Shown: positions 8,681-17,301, counted from the stretch's first letter. The stretch: 64,000 nucleotides of DNA from JAAELZ01 sp965209105 (GCA_965209105.1 CBDBQB010000033.1:248001-312000), one strand, 5' to 3'. Numbers and translations are program-made. The notes: generated by a model from the letters alone, not told the origin.

Positions 8681-9091
8681 ATGAACCCCGAAGAAATCAT
8701 TCAACAGTGGATGGACGATAGTCGCGAGACGCTCAAAAATTACGACGTCGAAGGGCATTTAAACCTCATCTCTAAAGACGTCATCGTGCATGGCGTGCCG
8801 GAACTCAACACCATAGATTACAAAGATTGGTCGGCGCAAGTTCATCATGAATTTGCCGAGCGCATGATAAAAAGCGTTGATTTTGATGGCATGCGCATAC
8901 GCGCCAAGAATGATTCCGAGATAATGTTTACGACGCTTGAAACCATTACTGCTACAGATGGCAAGGAGCTTCAAAATCGTCTTGAAGTCGTCCTGCTTAA
9001 AGAAGAAGACGGGCAATGGCGCGTGGTTCAAGAGCGGCTTTTAGATGCGGCGGAATTTGCGCATTATCATTATAAATTGACGACACAGTAA
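8681..9091 (+). CDS. Small NTF2/SnoaL-like protein of unknown function
   Basis: A 136-residue soluble protein with no signal peptide. The pattern of an N-terminal helix pair, then strands such as KDVIVHGV, EIMFTTLETITA and RLEVVLLKEEDGQWRVVQERL, resembles the NTF2-like/SnoaL cone fold (DUF4440-like). No catalytic motif is evident. It lies 85 bp after rpiA and 34 bp before the DUF2161 gene on the same strand. I do not recognise a function. Confidence 0.75.
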   Translation: MNPEEIIQQWMDDSRETLKNYDVEGHLNLISKDVIVHGVPELNTIDYKDWSAQVHHEFAERMIKSVDFDGMRIRAKNDSEIMFTTLETITATDGKELQNRLEVVLLKEEDGQWRVVQERLLDAAEFAHYHYKLTTQ

Positions 9092-9125
9092 AGATGGGTT
9101 TGATTCAATGACGGGCTTGAGCTGA

Positions 9126-9809
9126 TTGTCGCGTGGTTTGAAAGAATCCGATCTTTACCCTCCTCTAAAGCGATTTTTAGTCGAGCAGGGTTATGCGGTA
9201 AAAGGCGAGATCAAAGATTGCGACGTGCTGGCGGTGCGTGGAGAAGAAGCGCCGCTAATTGTTGAGCTAAAGCTTTCATGTAACCTAAGCGTAATATTAC
9301 AAGCCGTGCAGAGGCTAGCGCTGAGTCCCATCGTTTATGTCGGGATTCCTAGGCAGTGTACTGCGCTTAAAAAACGCCGCAAGCAAATCGTAAAGTTGTT
9401 CCGTATGTTGGGGCTAGGCTTGATGACGATAGAGCCAGAATTAAAGGTCGGTGCTGTCGATATCTTACTTGATCCGGGTGAATATAAGCCGCGTGTAGTC
9501 AAACGCGGTCGCGAAGTTCTATTGCGCGAGTTTGTGCAGCGAGTGGGAGACCCTAATCTTGGCGGTAGCACGAAAAGAAAGGGTTTGATGACAGCGTACC
9601 GCCAGCGTGCAATCGCAATCGCACAATTTCTAAAAGAAAGGGGTGCATGCAAAGCAGCAAATATTGCACAGACCTTAGAAGAACCCAAAGCGCGCGATAT
9701 TTTATATCGTAATGTATACGGCTGGTTTGAAAATGTCTCACGCGGTGTTTATGCGCTTTCTCCAAGAGGTGAAAAAGAATGGTTGCTTTGGCAAGATGAG
9801 AAACCCTAA
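9126..9809 (+). CDS. DUF2161 family PD-(D/E)XK nuclease-like protein
   Basis: 227 residues. The N-terminal part shows a PD-(D/E)XK-type core: YPPLKRFLVEQGYAVKGEIK, then D in CDVLAVRG and E-x-K in LIVELKL, spaced as in this nuclease fold. The C-terminal half (about 140-225) looks like a winged-helix domain (RAIAIAQFLKERGACKAANI). DUF2161 proteins are conserved in Proteobacteria and have no established role. The frame opens with TTG at 9126; no clear Shine-Dalgarno decides between this and the TTG at 9138. No restriction or defence neighbours are present. Confidence 0.82.
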   Translation: MSRGLKESDLYPPLKRFLVEQGYAVKGEIKDCDVLAVRGEEAPLIVELKLSCNLSVILQAVQRLALSPIVYVGIPRQCTALKKRRKQIVKLFRMLGLGLMTIEPELKVGAVDILLDPGEYKPRVVKRGREVLLREFVQRVGDPNLGGSTKRKGLMTAYRQRAIAIAQFLKERGACKAANIAQTLEEPKARDILYRNVYGWFENVSRGVYALSPRGEKEWLLWQDEKP

Positions 9810-10081
9810 AACCCCACGGGTTGCCTAGGATTTAAACGCGCGAGAAAATAAAATCCATTACGCGCAGTACTGCCGCGGTCGCGCGTGGTGGGTGGGCAGC
9901 ATCGCTGGTTTGGCGACACTGTCTGGCTAGATAAATCGTACCGATTCAATAATAAATCACACATAATTTGGACTGCGCGGTAGACTCGCGCAAGTCAAAT
10001 CGCGCTCGCGACAATAGCCTAAATGGCAATGTTGCGCGCGCCAATTCATCACGCTGAAACTAAACATTTAAACGCCCCTTT

Positions 10082-11248
10082 ATGAAATACAAGGTTCAGG
10101 TTTTCAACAACATTGCCCAAGAAGGCCTCTCAAAATTACCGGCTGAGCGTTATACGACGACCGCAAATCAAACCGCGCCAGATGCTATTTTGCTGCGGTC
10201 GCAAAACTTACACGAGCAGGCAATTCCTGACTCATTGATGACGGTTGGCCGAGCGGGCGCGGGCGTGAATAACATCCCTGTTGAAAAAATGACAGATAAA
10301 GGTATTGTCGTGTTTAACGCGCCGGGCGCGAACGCCAATGCTGTCAAAGAGCTGGTGATTGCGGGTATGCTCATGAGCTGCCGAAATTTGATACCGGCAT
10401 TTCAATATGCAAATGGCTTGAACGGTTCAGATGGCGAGATTCATCAACAAGTCGAAGCTGGAAAGAAACGTTTTACCGGGTTTGAGCTGCCTGGGCGTAC
10501 CCTTGGGGTGGTGGGTCTTGGCGCGATTGGTGTACGGATCGCCAATACCGCGCGCGTGTTGGGCATGGACGTGGTCGGCTTTGACCCGCGAATATCGATC
10601 AAACACGCATGGGCTTTGTCTGCTGATGTTGAGCCGGTTGACAATATTGAGGAGCTGCTTCAGCGATCAGATTTTGTGAGCTTCCACGTGCCGCTGATCG
10701 AGAGCACGCGTGATCTTATTAATGCTGAATCAATTAAGCAGATGAAGGATCAGGCGACGATACTGAATTTTGCGCGCGATGGGATCGTAAACGATCAGGC
10801 CGTGTGTGAGGCATTGGAATCTGGAAAGTTATATGCCTACATCTGCGACTTTCCGTCCAACCAACTCAAGGCACAAGCGCGTGTGATCGCCTTGCCGCAT
10901 TTAGGTGCCTCGACCCGAGAAGCAGAAGTTAATTGCGCCGTGATGGTGGCGGAGCAAATCAAAGATTACCTTGAGAACGGCAATATCATCAATTCGGTGA
11001 ATTTCCCAGATGTGAAATTGCGGCGCGTGGGGGAAGCGCGTCTGGCGATCTTAAACCACAACGTTCCAGATATGGTGGGTCAGGTCTCGCATATTTTGGG
11101 CAAGGCTGGCGCGAATATTCATCATATGGTCAATGATTCTAAAGGGGAAGTGGCCTATACCTTGATAGATCTCAACTCAACAATCGACGATAGTATATTG
11201 TCAGAGATAAAAAACCTTGAAGGGGTATTGCGCGCTCGTTTGATCTAA
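10082..11248 (+). CDS. serA: D-3-phosphoglycerate dehydrogenase, short type
   Basis: Oxidises 3-phosphoglycerate to phosphohydroxypyruvate, the entry to serine synthesis. 388 residues: substrate-binding half, NAD-binding Rossmann domain (LGVVGLGAIGVRIA), and a C-terminal ACT domain from about 315. The catalytic Arg is in NFARDG and the catalytic His in LPHLGAST. The catalytic acid normally found just after the DFP/DVFP stretch is not visible: the sequence reads CDFPSNQLKAQ, with Ser-Asn-Gln where relatives carry Glu. No serC neighbour. The start is the ATG at the frame's N-terminus, without a clear ribosome-binding site. Confidence 0.9.
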   Translation: MKYKVQVFNNIAQEGLSKLPAERYTTTANQTAPDAILLRSQNLHEQAIPDSLMTVGRAGAGVNNIPVEKMTDKGIVVFNAPGANANAVKELVIAGMLMSCRNLIPAFQYANGLNGSDGEIHQQVEAGKKRFTGFELPGRTLGVVGLGAIGVRIANTARVLGMDVVGFDPRISIKHAWALSADVEPVDNIEELLQRSDFVSFHVPLIESTRDLINAESIKQMKDQATILNFARDGIVNDQAVCEALESGKLYAYICDFPSNQLKAQARVIALPHLGASTREAEVNCAVMVAEQIKDYLENGNIINSVNFPDVKLRRVGEARLAILNHNVPDMVGQVSHILGKAGANIHHMVNDSKGEVAYTLIDLNSTIDDSILSEIKNLEGVLRARLI

Positions 11249-11269
11249 GTCGGCCTACCGCAAAAACGA

Positions 11270-11773
11270 TCAGGTCTTTAGTAGGCGGTGTTTATTATTG
11301 GCGCTATTTGTGGTGCTGGGTGAGCGTTGTTTTTCCGGCACGGGCGGGTTTAACCAGGTCTCGACCAGATCAATGTCCAGCACATTATTGTTGGCATCGA
11401 TAAAGACATGGCCTTCATCATTTAGCCCTCTTAAACCCAACTTTAAAGAAAGCACCCCTTCAAACCCCAATTGCTGCAAGCTTAGCGCAGCCAAAGCGCT
11501 GCGATTACCTGAGCGGCAGATCAAAAGTATCGCTTGATGCTGCGCGGCCGCGAGCCTTGGAATAGTTTCGTCGAAGCCCCACGTGCAAGCGCTTTCTAGA
11601 ATACCTCTGGGAACAGAGAGGGTTTGAGCAATTCGGAACTTATCGTATTCTCGCGCCTCGCGCACATCGACGATCAAAGCCTTGGGGTTTTCCGCTAAAA
11701 ATTCAGGTAAATCCCAGGGCATGATTTCATTGATCTGCGCACAGGTTTGCTCTAGTAATTGCGCGTAGTTCAT
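11270..11773 (-). CDS. Rhodanese-like sulfurtransferase domain protein
   Basis: A single-domain rhodanese of 167 residues. The active-site loop is ICRSGNRS, with the persulfide cysteine followed by the basic six-residue cradle. The signature IVDVREAREYDKFRI precedes it. The last 25 residues are low-complexity and basic. It lies 30 bp downstream of ileS on the same strand and is probably cotranscribed with it. Sulfur donor and acceptor are unknown. lspA, the usual gene after ileS in this group, is absent here. Confidence 0.9.
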   Translation of the reverse strand: MNYAQLLEQTCAQINEIMPWDLPEFLAENPKALIVDVREAREYDKFRIAQTLSVPRGILESACTWGFDETIPRLAAAQHQAILLICRSGNRSALAALSLQQLGFEGVLSLKLGLRGLNDEGHVFIDANNNVLDIDLVETWLNPPVPEKQRSPSTTNSANNKHRLLKT

Positions 11774-11803
11774 GCTTGGATTAAGACAGCTACCCGTATT
11801 CGC

Positions 11804-14800
11804 TTAGAGCACTTTTAGTGCAATCGTCCAGCGTTCATCGTCGACAGAACCGCTCGCTTCAAAACATTCGTCTTGTGCTTGTTCTAGCCATTGCTCCGTC
11901 AAGGTTTCGCTGGCGATGGTGTCTGAATACTCAGCCAAGGCTTCGGATACTAAGGTGCTGCCGTGGATATGCAGGGCGATGCGATCTGAGATTTGCAGAT
12001 CAGCTTGCTTGCGCGCATCTTGAACGCTGCGAATCAGCTCCCGTGCAATACCCTCCAAGGCCAGTTCTGGGCTGATGGTGGTTTCCAGCGCGACTAAAAA
12101 ATCCCCTTCTTCCGCAGAGGTATAGCCTTGCGCTGAGGAGGTTTGAATGATCACATCTTCGGGCGCAAATTCTATGGTTTGGCCAGACACTTCAAGCGTG
12201 AAGCTTGTACCTTCTGCGACCTTGCCAGCAATGTCTTTGCCATTGGCCTCAGCCAAAGCGCTTTTAATCGCCGGCACCAGCTTGCCGTGGCGCTTGCCCA
12301 TTTCAGGTAATTTAGGCTTGATCGAATAGCTCACGATATCTGCATCACGCGCGATGAATTCAACTTCTTTGATATTCAGCTCTTCAAGTATTTGATCGAG
12401 GTGTGTATCAATCGCGTCGCGAGCGACATCGTTAGGAATACGCACTAAGATGCGCGACAAGGGTTGGCGAATTCTGATTTGAGATTTCTCTCGCGTCGCA
12501 CGACCCAGCCCAACTATCTTTTGCACAACGTCCATTTGCTCCACCAAAGGGCTATCGAGTAAAGCCGGGTTGACGCTAGGCCAGGGTTCTAAATGAACGC
12601 TCTGCGGCCGCTTTGGAAAGGGATTTCGTACCAGGTTCTGATAAATATTCTCGCTTAAGAAAGGCATAAAAGGCGCGATCAGGCGTGTGACGATCTCAAG
12701 TGTTTCATACAGCGTTAAATACGCGGCTTGTTTATCATCGCCTGAATCGCCTTTCCAGTAGCGCCGACGGTTGCGCCGCACATACCAATTACTCAGTTGA
12801 TCAACCAGTGATTCAATGGCTTCGCCCGCGGGTTTGGTCGTGTAGTTATCTAAACTGTCGGTGACGCTGGCAACGGTTTGGTGCGCGAGCGCCAGTATCC
12901 ACCGATCAATCAAGGGGCGCTTTTCATAGGCGACGTCACGACTTAAATCGATATTGTCCAATTCGGCATACAGCGTGAAAAAGGAATAAGTGTTCCAGAG
13001 CGTATTGATAAAGCTCGCGGCGACCTCGCGAATAATCTCCACCGACATGCGTTTTTGCGCTTCGGGTGAGATGCGCGCGAGGAAGTACCAGCGCAGGGCA
13101 TCCGCACCGACGGTATCAAAAACATCGTAGGGGTTGATAATATTGCCCTGCGACTTGGACATCTTTTTGCCCTTGTCATCGACAATATGGCTTAAGCAAA
13201 TACAATTCTTATAGGCCAGCTCGTCATCGACCAACGCACCGATTGCATGCAGCGTATAAAACCACCCCCGCGTTTGATCGATGGCTTCGCAAATATAATC
13301 GGCCGGCGCATGTTGCTCAAAGACGTCTTTATTCTCAAACGGGTAATGCCACTGTGCATAAGGCATCGCACCTGAATCGAACCAGCAGTCGATGACTTCG
13401 GGCACGCGTGTATAGGTTTTGCCGTCTTTCTCAAAAGTAATTTCATCGACCGCGGGGCGGTGTAAATCTAATTCGCTTAATGCGCGCCCTGTCAATTCTT
13501 CTAGTTCTGCAACTGAGCCAATACAGACTGTGTCGCCGTCATCGTTTGTCCAGATCGGCAGGGGTGTTCCCCAGAAACGCTCGCGCGATAAAGCCCAGTC
13601 GATATTGTTTTCCAACCAGTTACCAAAGCGACCATTTTTAATGGTCTCGGGCACCCACTTAATTTGCTGGTTGAGCTCGACCATGCGATCTTTGATTTGC
13701 GTGGTACGGATATACCAAGCGTGCTTGGCGTAATAAATTAAAGGATCACCGGTGCGCCAGCCAAAGGGGTAGTTATGGGTGATGGTTTCGGCTTTGAACA
13801 ACGCGCCTTTATCCCGCAGAACCTCGATTAAGATAGGGTCGGCTTCTTTAAAAAATTTGCCTGCGACGGGGGTGATGTCATCTTTCATATAGCCGTCTAG
13901 CCCAACGCCATGCAAGATCGGCAGATCTTCGCGCGCGCCTAAAGCCAAATCGTCCACCCCGTAAGCAGGCGCGATGTGCACGATGCCTGTGCCGTCTTCA
14001 GTGCTGACGAAGTCGGCTGCGACCACGCGAAAGCAGGTATCGCAGTCTAGGGGTAGATAGTCGAGCAAGCGTAAGTATGAAGTGCCCAATAATGCTTGAC
14101 CTTTGACTGTTTTAATCACAGTCGGCGAGTTTTCGCCAAATACAGATTCGATGAGGGCGCTGGCAAGAATCAGTGTTTCACCGTCATGTTCAACATAGGC
14201 GTAGTCGATGTCTTCGCCGACAGCCAAGAGCAGATTGGAGGGTAGCGTCCATGGAGTGGTGGTCCAAACCAGAAAGGAGGTATTATCTTGGTCAGCGAGC
14301 TTGAACCGAACGGTTACAGAAGGGTCGTCGACTTCTTTATACCCTTGCGCCACTTCATGTGATGACAGGGTTGCACCAATACGCGGGTCGTAGGGAACGA
14401 CTTTATAACCTGAATAGATGAGGTCTTTATCCCAAATACGCTTGAGCAGCGCCCAGACGCTTTCGATGTAATTATTATCGAGGGTGTAATAGGCTTCGTC
14501 GAGATTGACCCAAAAGCCCATGCGCTCGGTCATTTTTTCCCAATCGCCGATATACCGCATCACTGATTCACGACAGCGTTTGGTAAATTCAGCCACTCCA
14601 ATCTGTTTCTCGATTTCTTTCTTATCGAAAATGCCGAGTTCTTTTTCGACTTCATGTTCAACCGGCAAACCATGCGTATCCCAACCTGCTTTGCGCGGGG
14701 CATAAAAACCTTGCATGGTTTTATAGCGCGGGAAGATATCTTTATAAGCGCGCGCTAAGACATGATGAATGCCGGGCTTGCCATTGGCGGTGGGCGGCCC

Positions 14801-14950
14801 TTCATTAAACGAAAAGCGCGGCTTTCCCCGGCTTTGCTCGATACTTTTCTGGAAGATTTCATTATCTTCCCAGAACCGAAGTATCTCGGTTTCAAGGTCT
14901 GGGCCGTTGTAGCGGCCAACTACTTTATTGAAGCTGGGTTTCGCGGTCAT
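11804..14950 (-). CDS. ileS: Isoleucyl-tRNA synthetase, eukaryote-like IleS2 type with GXHH motif
   Basis: Charges tRNA(Ile). 1048 residues from the ATG at 14948-14950. The frame is open upstream to 15031, but homology starts at MTAKPSFNKVVGRYN, and the extra 27 codons come from a palindromic repeat. The class I signature is GIHH (about residues 60-63, in GKPGIHHVLARAYKD), not HIGH; this GXHH variant is known from some IleRS2 enzymes and is linked to strong mupirocin resistance. KMSKS is intact at about 597 (KKMSKSQGN). A CP1 editing domain is present (WTTTPWTLPSN). The synthetase is IleS2-like, unlike the IleS1 usual in gammaproteobacteria, and is preceded by a T-box leader, suggesting joint transfer. 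Confidence 0.95.
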   Translation of the reverse strand: MTAKPSFNKVVGRYNGPDLETEILRFWEDNEIFQKSIEQSRGKPRFSFNEGPPTANGKPGIHHVLARAYKDIFPRYKTMQGFYAPRKAGWDTHGLPVEHEVEKELGIFDKKEIEKQIGVAEFTKRCRESVMRYIGDWEKMTERMGFWVNLDEAYYTLDNNYIESVWALLKRIWDKDLIYSGYKVVPYDPRIGATLSSHEVAQGYKEVDDPSVTVRFKLADQDNTSFLVWTTTPWTLPSNLLLAVGEDIDYAYVEHDGETLILASALIESVFGENSPTVIKTVKGQALLGTSYLRLLDYLPLDCDTCFRVVAADFVSTEDGTGIVHIAPAYGVDDLALGAREDLPILHGVGLDGYMKDDITPVAGKFFKEADPILIEVLRDKGALFKAETITHNYPFGWRTGDPLIYYAKHAWYIRTTQIKDRMVELNQQIKWVPETIKNGRFGNWLENNIDWALSRERFWGTPLPIWTNDDGDTVCIGSVAELEELTGRALSELDLHRPAVDEITFEKDGKTYTRVPEVIDCWFDSGAMPYAQWHYPFENKDVFEQHAPADYICEAIDQTRGWFYTLHAIGALVDDELAYKNCICLSHIVDDKGKKMSKSQGNIINPYDVFDTVGADALRWYFLARISPEAQKRMSVEIIREVAASFINTLWNTYSFFTLYAELDNIDLSRDVAYEKRPLIDRWILALAHQTVASVTDSLDNYTTKPAGEAIESLVDQLSNWYVRRNRRRYWKGDSGDDKQAAYLTLYETLEIVTRLIAPFMPFLSENIYQNLVRNPFPKRPQSVHLEPWPSVNPALLDSPLVEQMDVVQKIVGLGRATREKSQIRIRQPLSRILVRIPNDVARDAIDTHLDQILEELNIKEVEFIARDADIVSYSIKPKLPEMGKRHGKLVPAIKSALAEANGKDIAGKVAEGTSFTLEVSGQTIEFAPEDVIIQTSSAQGYTSAEEGDFLVALETTISPELALEGIARELIRSVQDARKQADLQISDRIALHIHGSTLVSEALAEYSDTIASETLTEQWLEQAQDECFEASGSVDDERWTIALKVL

Positions 14951-14983
14951 AGTTAGTTTATTTATATCATCATATTTTGGGCC

Positions 14984-15059
14984 GTCTTTGCGAGTGTAGC
15001 GCGGCAATCCATAGCCGTAGCTAATGTTCATTAGATTGCCGCGCTACGCTCGCAATGGC
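14984..15059. repeat. REP-like palindromic element in the ileS leader
   Basis: An imperfect inverted repeat of about 24 bp: left arm 14986-15009 (core gcgagtgtagcgcggcaatc) and right arm 15034-15058, differing at the T/C in the core and at the outer ends. A 24-bp loop separates them. It lies between the T-box terminator and the ileS start codon. It resembles dispersed intergenic REP-type palindromes, but copies elsewhere cannot be checked here. Confidence 0.7.
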
Positions 15060-15081
15060 GAGGTTTACAAACTTCGAGGCC

Positions 15082-15114
15082 AAAAAAAAGCCCGGAGTAA
15101 TAAATTACTCCGGG
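15082..15114 (-). terminator. T-box leader terminator
   Basis: A 10-12 bp perfect stem (15091-15114) followed on the minus strand by eight T (15082-15089). It is the OFF-state hairpin of the ileS T-box; its 5' arm competes with the antiterminator formed with the T-box sequence. Confidence 0.92.
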
Positions 15115-15366
15115 GCGAGCTTATCGCGGTACCACCCGGTTTTATCAGCGCTTCGCAGCGCTAAACTTATGGAGTTAAAACTAACTTAACTCACCATCTG
15201 TTTCGCAGACAAATCGTCCTAACCTAATACGCAAGTTATCAGCAAGCGGTTCAGCAGGCAGCTCCCGGGTGATATTCATCAAGGCTAATCGCAAGGCTTC
15301 CACCGCCCCTTGCTCGCTGTCGATCAGTACGCTTGATTACTCGTCCCGCTCAAGGCTTTCGTCAGC
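15082..15366 (-). ncRNA. T-box riboswitch (isoleucine specifier) controlling ileS
   Basis: On the minus strand the leader has the full T-box order. The Stem I specifier loop has AGTA on its 5' side (about 15336) and GAATATCA on its 3' side, giving ATC (Ile) at 15271-15273. The helix above it pairs ATCAAG with CTTGAT, and the helix below pairs GCGGG with CCCGG. The T-box sequence GGGTGGTACCGCG is within 15125-15141. The terminator stem CCGGAGTAAT/ATTACTCCGG is followed by eight T. Known mechanism: uncharged tRNA(Ile) pairs with the specifier and, via its NCCA end, the T-box, stabilising the antiterminator. The specifier matches the gene. T-boxes are typical of Firmicutes and some other phyla, not of gammaproteobacteria. 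Confidence 0.93.
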
Positions 15367-15371
15367 AATGG

Positions 15372-15400
15372 AATGTAACGAGTCGATAGGAAAAAGGCAA
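15372..15400 (-). promoter_or_regulatory. Promoter of the T-box/ileS transcript
   Basis: On the minus strand TTGCCT (15395-15400) and TACATT (15372-15377) are separated by exactly 17 bp. Initiation would be near 15365, a few bases before Stem I, which fits the expected T-box RNA 5' end. Confidence 0.65.
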
Positions 15401-15566
15401 CTGCTTAAGCCGTCTGCTTTTATAAGATCGATTGGCAGGAGAGGGGTGGTCGCCGAAGGCGTGTAAGCTGCGTACGCGTTTAGGTTGCTATGGTTACCCT
15501 TGGTCTTCTTGCTTACATTAAACGACAGGGCCGTAGCTAAATCCATCTTCTGTTGAATTTGTATAT

Positions 15567-15582
15567 TGTGAGGAATCTCACA
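15567..15582 (+). promoter_or_regulatory. CRP-type operator and class II promoter of the protease gene
   Basis: TGTGA-N6-TCACA, an exact match to the CRP consensus core. Its centre is 41-42 bp upstream of the start predicted by a TAGTAT -10 box at 15604-15609, with no good -35 box, which is the class II CRP-activated layout. The site is 87 bp before the start codon of the papain-like protease gene. Inference: expression responds to cAMP-CRP/Vfr. Confidence 0.65.
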
Positions 15583-15668
15583 GATTAGCAGCATCCTAGT
15601 CATTAGTATCAACTTTTCACGGGTAATACCTTACCTCGATATGTTCAATTCTGGAAAAGGAGATCAAA

Positions 15669-17222
15669 ATGAAGATCAATATACAACGGTGCCGTAGGGT
15701 GCCAAAAGCTATACCTATCATACTAATGTTGTTTTCAACCCTCTCCCTCGCACAGGAAAGCAAAGTCGAGCTGGAAAAGGAAAGTGTTTCTGATAAGCAA
15801 ATTAAGCAGCACGGAATGCGTTTTACTAAAAATGTTAAAGCCGCGGTGAATTATTTGAAAGAGAATCCCAAATTAGCACCTCAATATATCGACCGCGAGT
15901 CTCTAAAAGCGTTACAAGCAGCATTAGACGACCGTACTTTAGACGCGTATCTGGATGAGCAAGAAAAGAAATTTGAGGAGATCAACAAAAGCTCAAAATT
16001 TGTTCTACAACCCACAATCTATAGTCTTGCTGATTTTGGCTCTACGCTGAATACCGGTAAAAATTATCAAGCGGTTAAAGCCTCTTATCTAAAGTTGGCG
16101 AAATCAGTCAACAAAGAAACGCATACCAAAATGCTACGATTGTTCGCGCGATTCACGAAAATAGATAAGGAACTCTACCCGTTTATATGGGAAATTCTAA
16201 AACCTCCCAGCGGCGGTTGGACTTCTTTACCTGTCAATGATACCTCGGCGATGAATTGCGAAATTGAGCTGGGTTATTCCAGCACGCTAAACGATGGCGC
16301 CACAGCTTGTTTGCCGCCCGGACAGGCCACAGGCACTGGTCAGAAGAATTTTAATAGTAATGGCCTGTTAGGCAATAAAGTCATTCCACTCGAGCCGCAC
16401 CTTACCTGCACCAAAGATCAACGTAGACGCGGAACTTGTGTAGGCTTTGCAATCACTGCAAACTTAGAAACGCGCGCATCGGTTAAGAGAGATAAAAAGT
16501 ACAATTTGTCCGAGCAATATAACTATTTCAAATCGGAAATTTATACGGGAAATAGCCGTTATAGCTACGGCTTGTCAACTCAATCAACCGTCAATGATTG
16601 GGCGGATGATAATTGGGCGACGGGCAGGGAAACAACTTGGACATATAACCGTGGACTCAGTATGGATGGTTTAGAGACTAACAGTATCTTCACTTACCAC
16701 GATAACATTTACCCTGACTCATGCGATGGCTATTCGAGTTTCTGCACAGATTTCGCTTTCCAAGGCGAGCCCAACAGTAGTCACACTGTTTTTACACGCC
16801 CAAGTCCGCAATCATCGGTGGATAACCTTGAAGCACGAAGCGCTTCTAATATTACATGGGGCTGGTTTAAATCTGCGGAGAATGCGCTAATGAACGAGGT
16901 GGTGCCATTGCTAAATGCAAAAATTCCCGTGGTGGTAAGTTTCGGCATTACCGAGGGCTATATGGACGGTAACAATGGTCCGGGTTATATTACTTGGAGT
17001 TCAAGCGACCCAAATCGGAGCGGTGGGCACGCGAATTTATTGGTTGGATATGTCTCAAAAAACAACCTGCCAGCGGGAGCGCCGATGCCGCAAGGGAATG
17101 GGTATTTTATTTCCAAGAATTCATGGGGTAAAAACCGTGGTGATTGTGGCTACGATTATCTTGATGAAAAATGGTTGCGCAATAAAATGACCAGCCTAAC
17201 GACCTTAACCGTAAATCCTTAA
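15669..17222 (+). CDS. Secreted papain-like (C1 family) cysteine protease
   Basis: 517 residues. A signal peptide (basic RCRRVPK, hydrophobic core, cut near SLAQ-E at 28-29) precedes a charged helical propeptide-like region to about 185. The catalytic domain follows, with papain's elements: oxyanion Gln251, nucleophile Cys257 (spacing six, as in papain Gln19/Cys25; QRRRGTCVGFA), His454 (SGGHANLLVGY) and Asn484 (ISKNSWG). Several extra Cys could form disulfides. The ATG at 15669 has AAGGAG ahead. The next gene encodes a chagasin-type inhibitor of such proteases. A CRP-type site lies upstream. Probably periplasmic or secreted; substrate unknown. Confidence 0.92.
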   Translation: MKINIQRCRRVPKAIPIILMLFSTLSLAQESKVELEKESVSDKQIKQHGMRFTKNVKAAVNYLKENPKLAPQYIDRESLKALQAALDDRTLDAYLDEQEKKFEEINKSSKFVLQPTIYSLADFGSTLNTGKNYQAVKASYLKLAKSVNKETHTKMLRLFARFTKIDKELYPFIWEILKPPSGGWTSLPVNDTSAMNCEIELGYSSTLNDGATACLPPGQATGTGQKNFNSNGLLGNKVIPLEPHLTCTKDQRRRGTCVGFAITANLETRASVKRDKKYNLSEQYNYFKSEIYTGNSRYSYGLSTQSTVNDWADDNWATGRETTWTYNRGLSMDGLETNSIFTYHDNIYPDSCDGYSSFCTDFAFQGEPNSSHTVFTRPSPQSSVDNLEARSASNITWGWFKSAENALMNEVVPLLNAKIPVVVSFGITEGYMDGNNGPGYITWSSSDPNRSGGHANLLVGYVSKNNLPAGAPMPQGNGYFISKNSWGKNRGDCGYDYLDEKWLRNKMTSLTTLTVNP

Positions 17223-17233
17223 GCTAAAGAAAC

Positions 17234-17260
17234 GACTGGCGTGAGGATCGCGCGCCAGTC
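17234..17260. other. Intercistronic hairpin between protease and inhibitor genes
   Basis: Perfect 8-bp arms GACTGGCG (17234-17241) and CGCCAGTC (17253-17260) with an 11-nt loop. Only two T follow, so it is not a convincing terminator. It could stabilise the protease mRNA or attenuate read-through into the inhibitor. Confidence 0.5.
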
Positions 17261-17301
17261 TTAAAAACCCCCAATATTAGTATCCGAAACAAGAAACTAT
17301 C

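Noticed and set aside
15269..15612. Small open frames over the T-box region
   Set aside because: They overlap a structured RNA and its promoter, lack ribosome-binding sites and resemble no protein.
17234..17265. Terminator after the protease gene
   Set aside because: Only two T follow the stem, so it is recorded as a hairpin.
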